Notes: generated from the letters alone by a model not told the origin. A stretch of 64,000 bases of DNA from Portulaca oleracea (GCA_029582165.1 CM055877.1:37726249-37790248); one strand, 5' to 3'; positions 46,967 through 59,275 are shown, counted from the first letter of the stretch. Made by a program: numbers and translations.

Positions 46967-48417
46967 CAGGGGCGGATCTAGTGTTGTGGCAGTGGAGTCA
47001 AGCGATTCCATTGAAAAAATTTTTGAAAAAAAATTCAGTTTTCTGAAAAAGAAAAATTATGTGTAGTTTAGTTATATAATTTCATTGCAAAAAACATTAC
47101 AAAATAAATGGTAGCTGAGTGGTGAGTGCCTGAATTTAGGGAATCGGGTTAGTTGTGTGCGTGAGTTTGAAGCTTGTTAATGGCACGTTGTAAATTTTTT
47201 TTTGTTTTCTCCAAAATTTGTGTTGGTTAGTTATGCGCGAGTTCTAAGTTTGGTAATTGCAAGTTTTAAAAACTTTTTTGTTTTCCCTAAAATTTGTGTT
47301 GTAATGTGACTTTTACAATCTCTCTTGGCCTCTTCTCCCAACTCAACTTTGTATGATTTATTATTGGAAATTACTATCTAAGTTCTAAGTATTTTCAATT
47401 TATTCTCAATTCTCATGAAATTCTAATATTCTCAACTCAATTTTTTTTCCTTTTGTGGCTAAATTAGAGCTTATATTTTAAATTAGGACAATGATACTCA
47501 TCTTGCATCAAGAAGATTAATAAACATCTTGAATAACCCATACTTCACATTTATGTAACTTTTTATTAATATTTTCTCTAGTAATTATATATATTTATCA
47601 ATTATAAGAGTATAATACTTATTAGCTTGGTCAATAATATAAATAACAACCTTATTTTATCAATTATACTAGATAATGCACATTCTATGCATAGTTTTAT
47701 ATTTTTGAAAAAATATAAATAAATAAATAAATACTTTTATATAGCTTATAAGTCATAATAACTCTTATAAAGTAATGAACCATATTAACTCAAGATGCTT
47801 ATCATTTTGCTATTAATTAATTTGTTAATTGTTACATGAGTCAATATAATTAAACTAGATTAACCTATTTGTGTATTGGATATTTGGATTATGTGAATGT
47901 TATTATAATAAAATTTGCTAAGTGGATAAATAGTTTACTATTTTTCTATTTAATTTTGGAGATTGTCAATTTTTAGGATTTTAAATACTTGCTAGCTAAT
48001 TGAATTATTGAATGTCTAATTTGTCCAACTTATTAATGACTCAATGCGGTTAAATTAGAATTTGAAAGACTTGTTAACTTTTCACTTATATTGGTTTTAG
48101 GACACTCTCAACACTTTATCAAGACCAATTTACGCAATACAATGACGGATGAGTTTTTAAATGATTATGTTATTACCTATTTTTTGGATGAGATCTTCTA
48201 AAAAATAGCCAATGATGCTATAATCATTGATCGTTTTAGGAAGATGCATTATGGTAAATCAGATTATTAGGTATGTACTTCTATTTAATATCATTTTCGT
48301 GACTATTTTTAAATTCGCTATTTAGTAGCATTAAAAAATTTTAATTCTGTTAAATTTTAATTTTTTTTAGCAAAATATTGTTGACTCCACTGACTTGAAA
48401 TTCTGGATCCGCCACTG
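46967..48417 (+). mobile_element. hAT element with CAGGGGCGGATC ends, deletion derivative
   Basis: Left end CAGGGGCGGATCTAG, right end CTGGATCCGCCACTG. The 8-bp duplication aaccacgc (46959-46966 and 48418-48425) is perfect. 1451 bp. It retains the tail of a transposase gene near its right end. Confidence 0.93.
48121..48270 (+). pseudogene. C-terminal dimerisation domain remnant of hAT transposase
   Basis: Fifty codons read KTNLRNTMTDEFLNDYVITY and later IIIDRFRKMHY, ending in TAG. This is the very C-terminus of plant hAT (TTF-type) transposases, usually K-T-x-L-R-N-x-M-x-D-E-x-L-x-D. One internal TAA lies at 48199-48201. The rest of the transposase is deleted, which explains the 1.45-kb length. 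Confidence 0.75.
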
Positions 48418-48425
48418 AACCACGC

Positions 48426-49023
48426 CCACTGCCTCCACTCTTTCTTACTTTCTTTCTCTCTCGCTCGAAGTCGACGCTCAGACTCCTCTCACTCTCTCAG
48501 CCTCCAACTCTTTCTTACTAGTAGTGGTAGACAGTGGACATAATGGTTGATTTCCAAATTTATTATTTGGTGTGGTTACTAATTGAATGGTGTAAACTGC
48601 TCATGAGAGTCTTTTATACATGTGAAATTAATCCCAAAATAAGGCGTCGTTCATTCGACTTAAACATCGCAGAAAATGGGGTCACGGGCGTGACCAGATG
48701 ATTTCCTGGTTTTTCACCGTGGTTTCTCGAAAACCTCACAGACGTGACCTGGCGTTCGTGGAATGGTCACGACCGTGAGGTACCTCCTTGGGGGGGGGGG
48801 GGAGGGGGTCACGACCGTGACATAGGAGGTCACGGCTGTGAGGCCCCATCTCCGTGAAGATCTTCATCCACCCTCACGGACGTGACCTAGGGTGGTCACG
48901 GCCGTGAGGGCCTCCCTGTCTCAACCTCTCTTCAGGGTCACGGCCATGACATTGGGGTCACGGCCGTGAGATGGCGCTTTTGAAAAAACCTAGAAATTAG
49001 GGTCTCACGGCCGTCAGACTGCT
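48426..49023. repeat. CG-rich palindrome cluster and flank
   Basis: 48426-48660 holds nothing recognisable. From 48675 to 49018 there are about ten copies of a 14-bp palindrome of the form GTCACGGCCGTGAC/G (for example 48764, 48810, 48895, 48956), spaced 15-45 bp. A poly-G run is near 48788. No ORF. Confidence 0.8.
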
Positions 49024-49159
49024 TGTAACGCCCCGTAAATTCAATTATAAATTTAACGGTAAAAAACTAACGTTGACTAACTAACATTAACAGTTGAAGT
49101 CTCATTTAAAAAAAACACAACTAGGCGTTACTGTCGTATCCCCGAAGGAATACAAGGTT

Positions 49160-51670
49160 GTTCAGCTGTAATATAGTCGGGTTTTGATTGTTGTATCCAC
49201 AGGGAGTTGGGGCTACCGAACCTAAAAGTCACTCGAACTCTCACCTACTAGGTTGGATTTCCAAGACTTTTAGAATTGAAGAATTATCAACTAGCTAAGC
49301 AAATAAAGTCTAAAAAAACGACTAAACACATAAGCTAGAAGAAATAACAAAAAGAGGACCTAATTACCAAATCTAACTTAAGCAAATTAAGTGATCAATC
49401 GCACATGTTAGCTCACCAATGCCCCTCTCTCAAGGATATAAATGCTAGTCTAATCCTCCTAATTACTATTCTCATGTAATTAATCAAATCAAACTACAAG
49501 ATGACAATCTCAATGACCTAGCTAAAGATTTGAATATTCTCAAAACAAACCCCAACTATTCTCCTTACTCACACTTAGAAATTCGCATTGCTTAAAGATT
49601 TATCAAATTATGTGGTGCGAAATGAGAAACTCAATTAACATAATAAGAACTTGGTTTTTATTAAATTACCTAAGCTAGTGATCTAAGGACTTGGACCATT
49701 TAAAATCTAAAACCTAATGACTTAAATAATGACCCAAATCATTCCTAACCCTAATAGACCCTAATAACCTAACCTAACAATACTGACAAAAACCCTAATA
49801 ACCCTGGACAAAGAAAACCCAAATAAACCCTAACAAAAACCCTATAACAAACCCTAACAGACCCTAATCAAAACCTGACTAAAACTTACCAAAACGAACT
49901 CTAATATAAATAATCCTAAGAAAACCCTAAAGAATCCTAATACCCTGATTAAAACAAACAAAAAGGAGGACTAAACTATTTCCTATGCTTACTGACTGAA
50001 AACAACAAGAAAAAGAAAAGAAAAACAAGGGAAGAGAGACAAAGGCACAAATAGGGAAGAAAGGAAAGAAAACAGGGTAAGAAAAATGGAGAAAAATAAA
50101 ACACAAATCAAACCAAAATAACTCAGCTACAGATTCAAACATATTCAAACTTGAACATTTCAAGAATTTCAAGCACTACATCTCATATTCAAGAACTCAA
50201 ACATTCAAAGATAAACCAAATTTCGATTAACAAACGAAAATAGAGATTCTAAATCTACCTAAATTCTACCCTAAGGATGGAGGTCTAGGGCATCACCTTC
50301 CCCAAAACCATCGAAAATATCGAACGACTTCTCTTCCCCTTTTATAGTCGAACCCAGCTGCACCCATCAAATCTGAGCCATTGATTTCCTACAAGCTTGG
50401 ACGGTGAAGATGTATTCAGTGCTCAAGGTATGCGTCGATGGTGGTGGAGGCTTTGAATTGTACTTTGCTCTGCTCTTCAACCGAATCTGCGCAAAAATGC
50501 GAGAAAGTGAGAGAGTGATTTGAGGAATACCACGAGAATTCTAAAAGAGATGAGAAGATGAGTGAGATGATGAGATGAGAGAAGAGAAAAGGAAATGAGA
50601 AGATGAAGGATGGTGAGGTGGTGGGTAGGGGTGGGCACCGTAAACCTAAACCGCAAATCGAACTACAAAACCGCATAAACCAAATCGCAAAATGCCTTAA
50701 CCGAATTGATTTTTGCATAAAAGCGGTTTAGGTTAACCAAACCGCTATAAGCGATTTAGGTTTAGGTTTTGGATTTTCATGAAACGGTTAACCGCGGTTA
50801 ACCGCTCTCAATTAAGTTAAAAAAAATAGATTTATTAGTAATATGAATTTAATTTAACCGCATATCGTCGTATCGAAATATGAATTTATTAGTAATATGA
50901 TTGCATTTATTTGCATAAATGTTATTGTAAATTTCCAGGAAATCGGTTAATCATAAACCGTGTATGTTAACCGGATAAATTTTCAGATTTTAAAGGTCGT
51001 TAACCGACACCGCTTCTAAATTGCGGTTTCGAGGTTTGGTTTAGGTTTCCAGATTTCAAAAGCGGTTAACCGCATATTGCGGTTGCGGTGTAGGTTTTCG
51101 AAATCCAAAAACCTCAAAAGCGGTTAACTGCAACCTATTATGCCCACCCCTAGTGGTGGGGTGTGTGTGCTCGGTGCATGGCAGAGAACCAGAGAGGAAG
51201 AGAGGTAGATGAGAGACGAAGAGAGTGAAAGAGGAAAGGAGGGATGGAATTAGAATTTAGGGTTTGGGAGAGTGTTTTAATCAGCTGGGATTAAAGGGGA
51301 GGAAACGAGTCGGGTTAGTAGGCAAGTGGAGATGGGTGTGGGTTTGGGCTGAATTGGAGGGGAAGGAAAAAGGGAAATGGGCAGTTGGGTTTAGGGAGGG
51401 ATAGGCTGGGTCGAAGAGAAAGATTTAGGTGGGCTGGGGTTTTGGTGAGGGTTTAGTTTTAGGTTTTATTTCCAATTTTTATAATTTTTTTCATTTTCAT
51501 AATAACAAAACCTAAAATAATAAAATGACATAAAATCTAAAAAAAATAAAAAAATCAATAAAAACATAATAATAAACCTAATTTAATTATTAAAACAAGC
51601 AAAAAGCCAAATAATAGAGGGATAAAAATCATGCATAATACCGAATAAACAAAGGCAAAAAGGAAAAAAG
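49160..51670. mobile_element. Unclassified 2.5-kb insertion in the LTR
   Basis: LTR homology breaks after AAGGTTGTT (49159) and resumes near 51670. The insert begins TGTAATATAGTCGGGTTTTG and includes GTTGTATCCACAGGGAGTTG, a sequence style often seen inside large non-autonomous plant LTR elements. It has an A/T-rich run with many AACCCTAA-like words (49730-49940) and no coding sequence. Ends could not be paired. Confidence 0.5.
50626..51152. mobile_element. hAT-type MITE, TAGGGGTGGGCA family
   Basis: Starts TAGGGGTGGGCA, ends TGCCCACCCCTA, and is flanked by a perfect 8-bp duplication gtggtggg (50618-50625 and 51153-51160). 527 bp. The interior is packed with AACCGC/GCGGTTAACC motifs in both orientations, likely transposase-binding subterminal sites. 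Confidence 0.92.
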
Positions 51671-51979
51671 AAACTAACCACGATAACTATTTGCTTCAAA
51701 TTCTAAAAACAACATAAACAAAACTCAAATCTCAACAAGAACTAATCTCTTAGTCTCAACTTTAAACTTTCAAAACTATCGTTCCCACTTCTAACTCCCG
51801 TTCCCAGCATATCGATCTTCACCTGAAAACAAAACATTTACGAACATGAGGGGAAACTCAATAATGTTTACCCTTGATAGTCAAAATAAGTTAAAGTTCA
51901 TTTCAATTCGTTTTGGGGAGGAGGGAACAAGTCAGACAATTTCACAAATCCTTAACCTTTTCTAGAAGTAAAATAAAAC

Positions 51980-52271
51980 TGTAATACCCCGGGTTTATGG
52001 ATAAAGTGTGGCTTAAGAGGGTTGAAATGAATACTTATATCACCAAGGTGCACCTTCTTTTATGGTAGCTCATCCGTTGGGAAATCCTCAATTAAGCGTG
52101 TTTGGTTGGAAGTAGTCCAAGGATGTGACCTCCTGGGAAGTTTTCCCGGGCAGCGTGTGAGCAAGGACGAAGCACGCTGAAAAGACTTGTGGTGATTTGT
52201 GGGGCCAGTCAGCGATCCTTGAAGCGGTTATCGGTAATTTCCGCGGCCCGAGAGGGGGCCAGGGCGTTACA
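51980..52271 (+). repeat. Cassandra 5' LTR
   Basis: 292 bp. Its 5S-like region (52079-52140) has lost two G bases in the box C segment (GGATGTGACC instead of GGATGGGTGACC). Confidence 0.92.
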
Positions 52272-52406
52272 GATGGTATCAGAGCCGACCCGCAACCGTG
52301 AGTTGCGCCAGTGGACGGGAGAGCCATGGGCAGTCACCTAGCGGGGTAAAGATTCTGGATTAGATTGTTGCACAATGAGGATGTTGTGCGCTTAAGTGGG
52401 GGTGAT

Positions 52407-52700
52407 TGTAATACCCCGGGTATATGGATAAAGTGTGGCTTAAGAGGATTGAAATGACTACTTATATCACCAAGGTGCACATTCTTTTATGGTAGCTCAT
52501 CCGTTGGGAACTCCTCAGTTAAGCATGCTTGGTTGGGAGTAGTCCAAGGATGGGTGACCTCCTGGGAAGTTTTCCCGAGCAGCGTGTGAGCGAGGACGTA
52601 GCACGCTGAAAAGACTCGTGGTGATTTGTGGGGCCAATCAGCAATCTTTGAAGCGGTTATCGGTAATGTCCGCAGCCCAGGAGGGGGCCGGGGCATTACA
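52407..52700 (+). repeat. Cassandra 3' LTR
   Basis: 294 bp, with a fully formed 5S-like internal promoter. It begins TGTAATACCCCGGG and ends GGGGCATTACA. Confidence 0.92.
52500..52575 (+). ncRNA. 5S rRNA-like pol III region in the Cassandra 3' LTR
   Basis: AGTTAAGCATGCTTGGTTGG matches box A and the start of plant 5S rRNA, GGGAGTAGT matches the intermediate element, and AGGATGGGTGACCTCCTGGG matches box C. The family is known for 5S-type RNA polymerase III transcription from the LTR. It is not a functional 5S gene because the flanking stems are lost. Confidence 0.85.
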
Positions 52701-52784
52701 AAAACCCTCTCACAACAACCAGAAACCATTGGACTTTCTTCAACCACAACCAATTCGTATTTTTATTATGTGGATGCCAAATCC

Positions 52785-53215
52785 CTTAATACAACATATC
52801 ACTCATTTATCAAACTATATCAGGGCACCCCTTGATCTCTTGGCCCATAACCTTGCAGGATATCAAATCCTGGTCTTTGGGTTATCACCCACAATTCACT
52901 TATCAATCACAAAAAATCTATCAGGGCACCCCCTGATCTCTTGGCCCATAACCCTACAGGATACCAAATCTCTGGTCTCTAGGTTATCACCCGAAATTCA
53001 CTTATCAATCACAAAAACTCGATCAAGGCACCCTCTGATCTCTTGACCCGTAACCCTACAGGATACGAAATCCTGGTCTCTGGGTTATCACCTGAAATTC
53101 ACTTATCAATCCCAAAACTATATCAAGGCACCCCCTGATCTCTTGGCCTATAACCCAGCAGGATACCAAATCCTGGTCTCTGGGTTATTATCCGAAACCC
53201 GCTTAATGGTCCACT
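52785..53215. repeat. Minisatellite inside the LTR, unit about 105 bp
   Basis: About four copies share ATCAGGGCACCCCCTGATCT, then CTTGGCCCATAACCCTACAG, then AAATCCTGGTCTCTGGGTTA, then ATTCACTTATCAATC. Confidence 0.85.
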
Positions 53216-54009
53216 TTAATTTATTAGTGTCTTATGCATTCTCAGTTCACAGCTCTCAAATCAAATTCAAACCAGGTTACCAAAATCAATAACAAAACCC
53301 ACTTGCAAAAACCAACTCAAATTCCTCGAGTAGGAAGCAACATCCACAAATAAGAATCACAACAGGAAATCAAATTCACAACATCAAATTCCATTCGGGA
53401 TGCATGATCAATAAGACAAGCAAACTCACCAAAACATGCAATGAGCATCCAAGTAGGGAGTTAGGGCATAGACATTTACCTGGATATCTTTACTTCACTT
53501 TAGCTTCACTTTACTTCAACAAACACGCTTGAGCTCACTAACAACGTGAACTGGCTCGTGCCTAAAATAGAATAACTTCTATAATTAAAACGCGCCCTTC
53601 AAAGTTAGTATTAACTACCTTCTACTTAACCCTCCCCGAGGAACACCATAGGGTTCCCATCATTCATGAATTAACATTTTAACATAATCCACACATTCAA
53701 TTAACCAACATATTACAATAAATCAATACTTTTCACACCACAACACATTTACTAAAAAGCAAAACTGGGCAGATTGCATCACTTGCATTACAAAGACCAT
53801 AACTTGATTTCCCGACACCCTTTGGGTTTGGTTTTGGACTTTTTAGAAACCTCGGGATGTCTACTAAAATTTTTATGTTGACTCCGAGACCTAAAACACA
53901 CTCTAAGGGTCCTAAAGACAGGAACCAATCAAACATGTGCAGATCTAACCTATGTCTGATAATTGTGTCATAACTCGACTTATACACCTCCAAAGTCCGA
54001 TCCACAAAA

Positions 54010-54369
54010 TCTATATATTATAATAGAAATCATTGTGGGTCCCACGGAATAGAGTCACGGGAGTGATTGGAGGGGAATTAGCCAATCACAATGTAGAAAA
54101 TTATTTTTTTTCTATTTTTAATTTTTTTATATATAGTATAATAGAAATCACTGTGAGTCCCACGGAATAGAGCCACGGGAGTAATTGTAAGTGAATTGGT
54201 CAATCACAACGTAGAAAATTATATTTTTTTCTATTTTCTATTTTTTTATTTTCAATCTGGAATTTATTTTAAAATTTAAAAAAACAGAGAGTATCATTAA
54301 TACTTGACTGCTTTAGACTCTGAATTAAATTATTTTGATGCAAATAACAGTAATTATTTTGGTGTTGCC

Positions 54370-54411
<42 letters not shown>

Positions 54412-54649
54412 CTATATATTATAATAGAAATCATTGTGGGTCCCACGAAATAGAGCCACGGGAGTGACTTTAGGGGAATTGGCCAATCGCAATGTAGAAA
54501 GTTATTTTTTCCTATTTTCATTTTTTTTATTTTCAATCCGGATTTTATTTTAAGATTAAAAAACCAGAAAGTATCAGTAATTCTTAACTGCTTTGGACTC
54601 TGAATTAAATTATTTTGGTGAAAATAACAATAATTATTTTGGTATTGTC

Positions 54650-54680
<31 letters not shown>

Positions 54681-54961
54681 TTAATATTAATAATAATAAT
54701 AATAATTATTATTATTATTATTATAATCTATGTATTATAAAAGAAATCATTGTGGGTCCCACGAAATAGAGCCACGGGAGTGACTGTAGGGGAATTGACC
54801 AATCACAACGTAGAAAAATTTTTTTATTTTCAATTTTTTTATTTTCAATCCGGATTTTATTTTAAAATTAAAAAACCAGAAAATATCACTAATCCTTAAC
54901 TGCTTTGGACTCTGAATTAAATTATTTTGGTGCAAATAACAGTAACTATTTTGGTGTTGTC

Positions 54962-55002
<41 letters not shown>

Positions 55003-55100
55003 TAATAATAATAATAATAATCTATATAATAATAATAATAACAATAATAATAATCTATATAATAATAATAATAATTATTATTATTATTATTATAATATAT
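54010..55100. repeat. Repeated Helitron 5'-end units with (AAT)n tails
   Basis: Copies of TATAATAGAAATCATTGTGG, then GTCCCACGRAATAGAGYCAC, then GGGAGTGAYT recur at 54010, about 54135, 54411 and 54727. Each later one follows an (AAT)n run, with a period of about 300 bp. They could be tandem duplications or repeated insertions. Confidence 0.8.
54370..55085. repeat. (AAT)n / (ATT)n microsatellites
   Basis: Long AAT runs at about 54371-54410, 54650-54725 and 54963-55085. Others are at 55236-55320, 56005-56065, 56488-56530 and 62312-62350. Confidence 0.95.
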
Positions 55101-55236
55101 GTAATATTAATAGTAAAGTTTTTGGATCCTGTTAAATGGAGAAAGGAGATTAATTGTAGGGATTTCAACCAATCAGAAAATAGATAAATACTGATTTAAA
55201 TTATTTTGGTCCAAATATCAGTAATTATTTCGGCAA

Positions 55237-55268
<32 letters not shown>

Positions 55269-55790
55269 TAATAATATAGTAATAATAATAATATTAATAT
55301 TAATAAATAATAATAATAATAATTATATGGTACACCATGTAATACCTACTTGATATGACATATGACTTTTAATTATACAAAGAGCAATCCGCTAACATCC
55401 ACCAATTACAGCATTGATTATTATATGGTACACCATGTAATAAGTACTTATGTCGATCAAAGTGTTCAAATTTTCTTTATAAATTCATCAATAATTATGA
55501 TAAAATTCAATATAAATTTGTCAATATTATTTTAAAATTCATCGATATTTTTTACATAAACTCTTGACCTACATGTAATTTGATTGGTGTAGTTAGAGTC
55601 TTGATTGTTAGTGTACGTTTTTTTACTTAAACTTTTGATCTACATGTATTTTTAATTATATATATTTTTATTTGAACAATTTTTCATATCTTTAATTTAA
55701 TGTAATTTATGTTGTGATCGTTTTAATTTATATGTACAATAATAATTTAGGTTCTTTTTTTTTAAAAAAAAATATTTATTTTATCATACA

Positions 55791-55817
55791 CCGTGCATCG
55801 CACGGATTTAAGACTAG
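55791..55817 (+). other. Second Helitron 3' end
   Basis: The perfect hairpin CCGTGCATCGCACGG is followed by ATTTAAGA and CTAG (55814-55817), then T. Its 5' partner is one of the TC starts preceded by A (54411, 54727 or about 55021), all within AAT repeats. Flanks rejoin as continuous AAT repeat, so a smaller Helitron is nested in the larger one. Confidence 0.75.
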
Positions 55818-56170
55818 TAATAATAATTATTATTATCTATATAATAATAATTATAATCTTTATAATATTAATAGTGAAGTTTGTGGGTCTCGCTGAATGG
55901 AGAAAGGAGATTAATTGTAGGGATTTCGACCAATAAAAAAATAGATAAATGCTGAATTAAATTATTTTGGTGAAACTATCAGTAATAATAATTATTTTGG
56001 AATAATAATAATTATTATTATTATTATAATAATAACAATAATAATAATTATAATAATAATAATATATATAATATTAATAGTAAAATTTGTGGGTCCCGCT
56101 GAATGGAGAAAGAAGATAAGTTGTAGAGATTTCGACCAATCAAAAAGTAGATAAATGCTGAATTAAATTA
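55818..56170. repeat. Helitron internal repeat units
   Basis: Two copies of TGAATGGAGAAAGGAGATTA, then GATTTCGACCAATAA, then AAATAGATAAATGCTGAATT lie at about 55860-55990 and 56070-56170. A third lies upstream at 55100-55210 and a decayed one at 63110-63200. No genes. Confidence 0.75.
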
Positions 56171-56483
56171 GGAAAATTGGATTCTAATAATCCATACTTT
56201 TATGAATTGGATGGCAATTGTAAAACCTCGAGTTTTAGGGAGAACGGAACCGTTAGGATTGTTACCGAACCGTTAGGCTTAAGTTTAAGTTTCGAGGACG
56301 AAACTTCTTTTAAGGAGGTAATGATGTAAAACCCCGAAAAATCCAAAGATGTTGACCGTGACGTCGTTAGTAAATTAGGTTTGACTTCGTTATTTATTAT
56401 TATTCGTTTGTGTTTATTTTTGCTAACACTTGAGCTCGTAAGATCGTTGAGGGACTAACAAGGGTATATCGCTAATTTCATGG

Positions 56484-56529
<46 letters not shown>

Positions 56530-56669
56530 TAATATTATGTGATTATTATAATTGTTATATGAATTATTTGTTATGTAAATATTATTTGTTATGTGTTTAT
56601 TATTATCATTAATATTATTATTAATTATCATTATTTTCCAGAAAAATTGATTTCTTGTTGGGTTGGATT

Positions 56670-57235
56670 AGGATTAAGTAGTATTAGTTGGGCTTTTTAA
56701 TTGATAATATAAAAACCTCTCTCCTCTCAAAAACCCTAAACCTAACCCTAACCCTAGTCTCTCATCTCCCTCTCTCTCCCTTGCTGCAACCGGCGCCCAG
56801 CCCCCACCACGGCCAGACCGCCGCGCCGCCGCCGCCTACATCGCCGGAGACCACATCACCACCACCGTCATTCTCTCTCTCTCTATCGTTCTCTATCTTT
56901 TGCCCTCTCTCTCTCTCTTTCTTTTCCGCTTGCGCCACCCCTGCATCGCTGCTTCGCCGCCAGACCACCGCCGCCGACTCCCAGACGCAAGACGACCGCC
57001 GTGCAACGGTCGTCGCCTACCGGAGCCGTCGCACGTCGCCAGAACACGAAGGGATCGAAGCCTGTGCTGCTGGCCGTGCGAAAGTCGACCACCGAGCACA
57101 ACCCAGGCGCTACCCCCCTTAGACAACCATCGACGCCACCGAAGCACTGCTGTCGCCGCCTCTGACCGCCGTCCCTACCGCCGTCGCACCCCCAGTCGCC
57201 GGAAAAACCGTGCCCTAAACCCTAACGTAAACCCT
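56670..57235 (+). promoter_or_regulatory. Putative LTR core promoter and GC-rich R region
   Basis: ATATAAAAACC (about 56706) lies 20-40 bp upstream of the CT-rich, CCCTAACCCTAG-containing stretch. A strongly GC-rich run follows, ending at AAACCCTAACG. The truncated 3' LTR copy (62525-62880) keeps the same order. The proline/arginine-rich frames here reflect composition, not genes. Confidence 0.5.
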
Positions 57236-58992
57236 AATCTGTTTCTTAAAACTTTCTTCCTTGTTTTCTTTATCTTTTGTTGTAATTATTATTATTACTG
57301 TTTCTTTAATAAATCTTGTAATTTGGGTAATTAAGGGTGTAAATTATTAAGTTGTTATTTGTAACTAAATTGTTCTTGTATTGTTTTTATTTACATGTAA
57401 TTTGTCTAATTCTTTATATGTAACTTGTATGTTTTAATTTGGTGCATTAGGGTTGTAATAGTTGTAGTAAAATTATTAATGTTCAATTGTTCGGTGTACC
57501 TTGTTTTCATGTGAATCATGTTAGGGTTTTAGATAACACTATTATTGTATGCACGAATTCTTAAAGTTTAATTACCTAGATTAATTCTTGAATCGTTAGT
57601 TAAGTTTTCACATGATCTTTATTTTCAATCATGCTTAAATTTAATCTTGTTAAATAAGTTAGGTTGATTGAATTACTCAAGTTCGATTCTTGTTTACTAA
57701 TTTATGATTCTTGATTAAATCTTGTATAAAGAAATTGGTTGTTGGGATTCTTGATTAGTAGTTTAAATGTTTATATGTTCTTTATAGTTTATTCACATGT
57801 TCTTTAAGTTCCTTCTTGTTTATTGATTAAGAAATTCATGTTTAGGATAATGTTATTAATATTTCATGCATGCTTTTAGGGTTAGTGATATTATTAAAGT
57901 GAATTCATGTTTTACAATTTGGTGATGATAGGAGGTTTGATGTTTGGACCTTAGTTGTATTAGGTTAATTACTTTGGACCTTAGTTACTGTTTTAAGCTC
58001 AAATTAGGACCCCGGGATCGAATTGGTGGAAGTTAGAACCGAATTTGCAAATTAAATGGAAACCGGTAACGGGACAGTTTTGATGGGGTCTAAAGATCGG
58101 GTCACCACGACTAGTATAGTTGTCTTTTGATCGAACCCTTTGGACTGAAGTTTCCTCTAGATGTTAGATTTTATAGGAATTTTACGGACCGGACTTTGAA
58201 ATTTTATAAGTCAAGTTATACCCCGATTACCAGATCTAGGTCAGATCTGGACAGTTTGGAAAGATGACGGTTTTTGAGGATCTTAAAGCGTGTGTTGGGT
58301 CTCGAGTTCAACTTAAGAGTTTTAGTAAACATCCCGAGGTTTCCGAAAAGTCCAAAACCAGACCCATAGGATGTCGGGAAGTCACGTTACAGCCCTTTTT
58401 GTGTGGATGCTATAATCTGTCTTGTTTATGTGAATTATCAATGAATCTGTTGTTGATTGAAAAGAGTTATTTGGTATTATTATGCGATTACTTGGAATGT
58501 GTTAGGTAATTTAAAATGTAAATTCATTATTGATAGGAACCTATAGGGTTCCTAGGGGAGGGTTAGGTAGAAGGTAGTTAATACTAACTTCGAATGGCGC
58601 GTTTTGATTAGAATAATTATTCTATTTTAGGCCCGAGCTATTTCGCGTCGTTAGTGAGCTCAAGTGTGTTCGTTTTGCTGTGAAGTGAAGTTAACCAGGT
58701 AATGTCTATGCTCTAATCCCCACTGGGATGCTCTTTAAATGTGTTTTAATGTGTTTCTAATCTGTTTTGAGAATTGCATCCCGAAAGGGGACTTTATGTG
58801 GTAAATGTGGCCATCTGTTTTGATATTTATTTGTGATTGTTGATTTATGAGTTGAGAAATTGTGATGGCCTTTTATAAGTAGTTTTGATACTAGTTTTGA
58901 TAACCTGGGTTGGGTTCGACTTGAGAGCTGTGGGTTGAGATTTGCATAAGATACTATTAATTCAAAGAGAAACAACAAGCGGGTTTTTATTA

Positions 58993-59275
58993 ATGCCTTT
59001 GGTGGGCGAATGTTATGATGCCTTTGGTGGGCGAATGTTTCGATATGCCTTTGGTGGGCGAATGTTTTGATATGCCTTTAGTGGGCGAATGTTATGATGC
59101 CTTTGGTGGGCGAATGTTTTGATATGCCTTTGGTGGGCGAATGTTATGATGCCTTTGGTGGGCGACTGTTTGATATGCCTTTGGTGGGCGAATGTTATTA
59201 TGCCTTTGGTGGGCGAATGTTTCGATATGCCTTTAGTGGGCGATTGTTTGATGCCTTTGGTGGGCGAATGTTACT
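58993..59275. repeat. Minisatellite inside the LTR, 24-27-bp unit, about 11 copies
   Basis: The unit is GCCTTTGGTGGGCGAATGTT plus TTGATAT, TCGATAT or ATGAT. Copies begin near 58998, 59021, 59048, 59076, 59099 and so on to about 59254. Confidence 0.95.

Larger units (their letters stand above)
51980..52700 (+). mobile_element. Cassandra: Cassandra TRIM with 5S rRNA-like LTRs
   Basis: A complete 721-bp element with LTRs 51980-52271 and 52407-52700 (TGTAATACC...TTACA). The PBS is TGGTATCAGAGCC (52274-52286) and the polypurine-like AAGTGGGGGTGAT lies before the second LTR. A perfect 5-bp duplication aaaac flanks it (51975-51979 and 52701-52705). The LTRs contain a 5S rRNA-like block, the defining trait of the plant Cassandra family. 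It encodes nothing and is mobilised in trans. Confidence 0.95.

Noticed and set aside
49730..49940. Interstitial telomere repeat
   Set aside because: AACCCTAA words are irregularly spaced and mixed with other sequence; no (CCCTAAA)n run.
52500..52575. A genuine 5S rRNA gene
   Set aside because: Occurs twice in Cassandra LTRs with PBS and target duplication; the outer 5S stems are missing.
52618..53046. Plus-strand 142-residue ORF
   Set aside because: Starts in the Cassandra LTR and runs through the minisatellite; repeat-derived only.
54905..55187. Poly-Asn and poly-Ile ORFs
   Set aside because: Direct translation of (AAT)n repeats in different frames.
56688..57334. Pro/Arg-rich ORFs on both strands
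   Set aside because: GC-rich LTR leader composition; the second LTR copy breaks the same frames.
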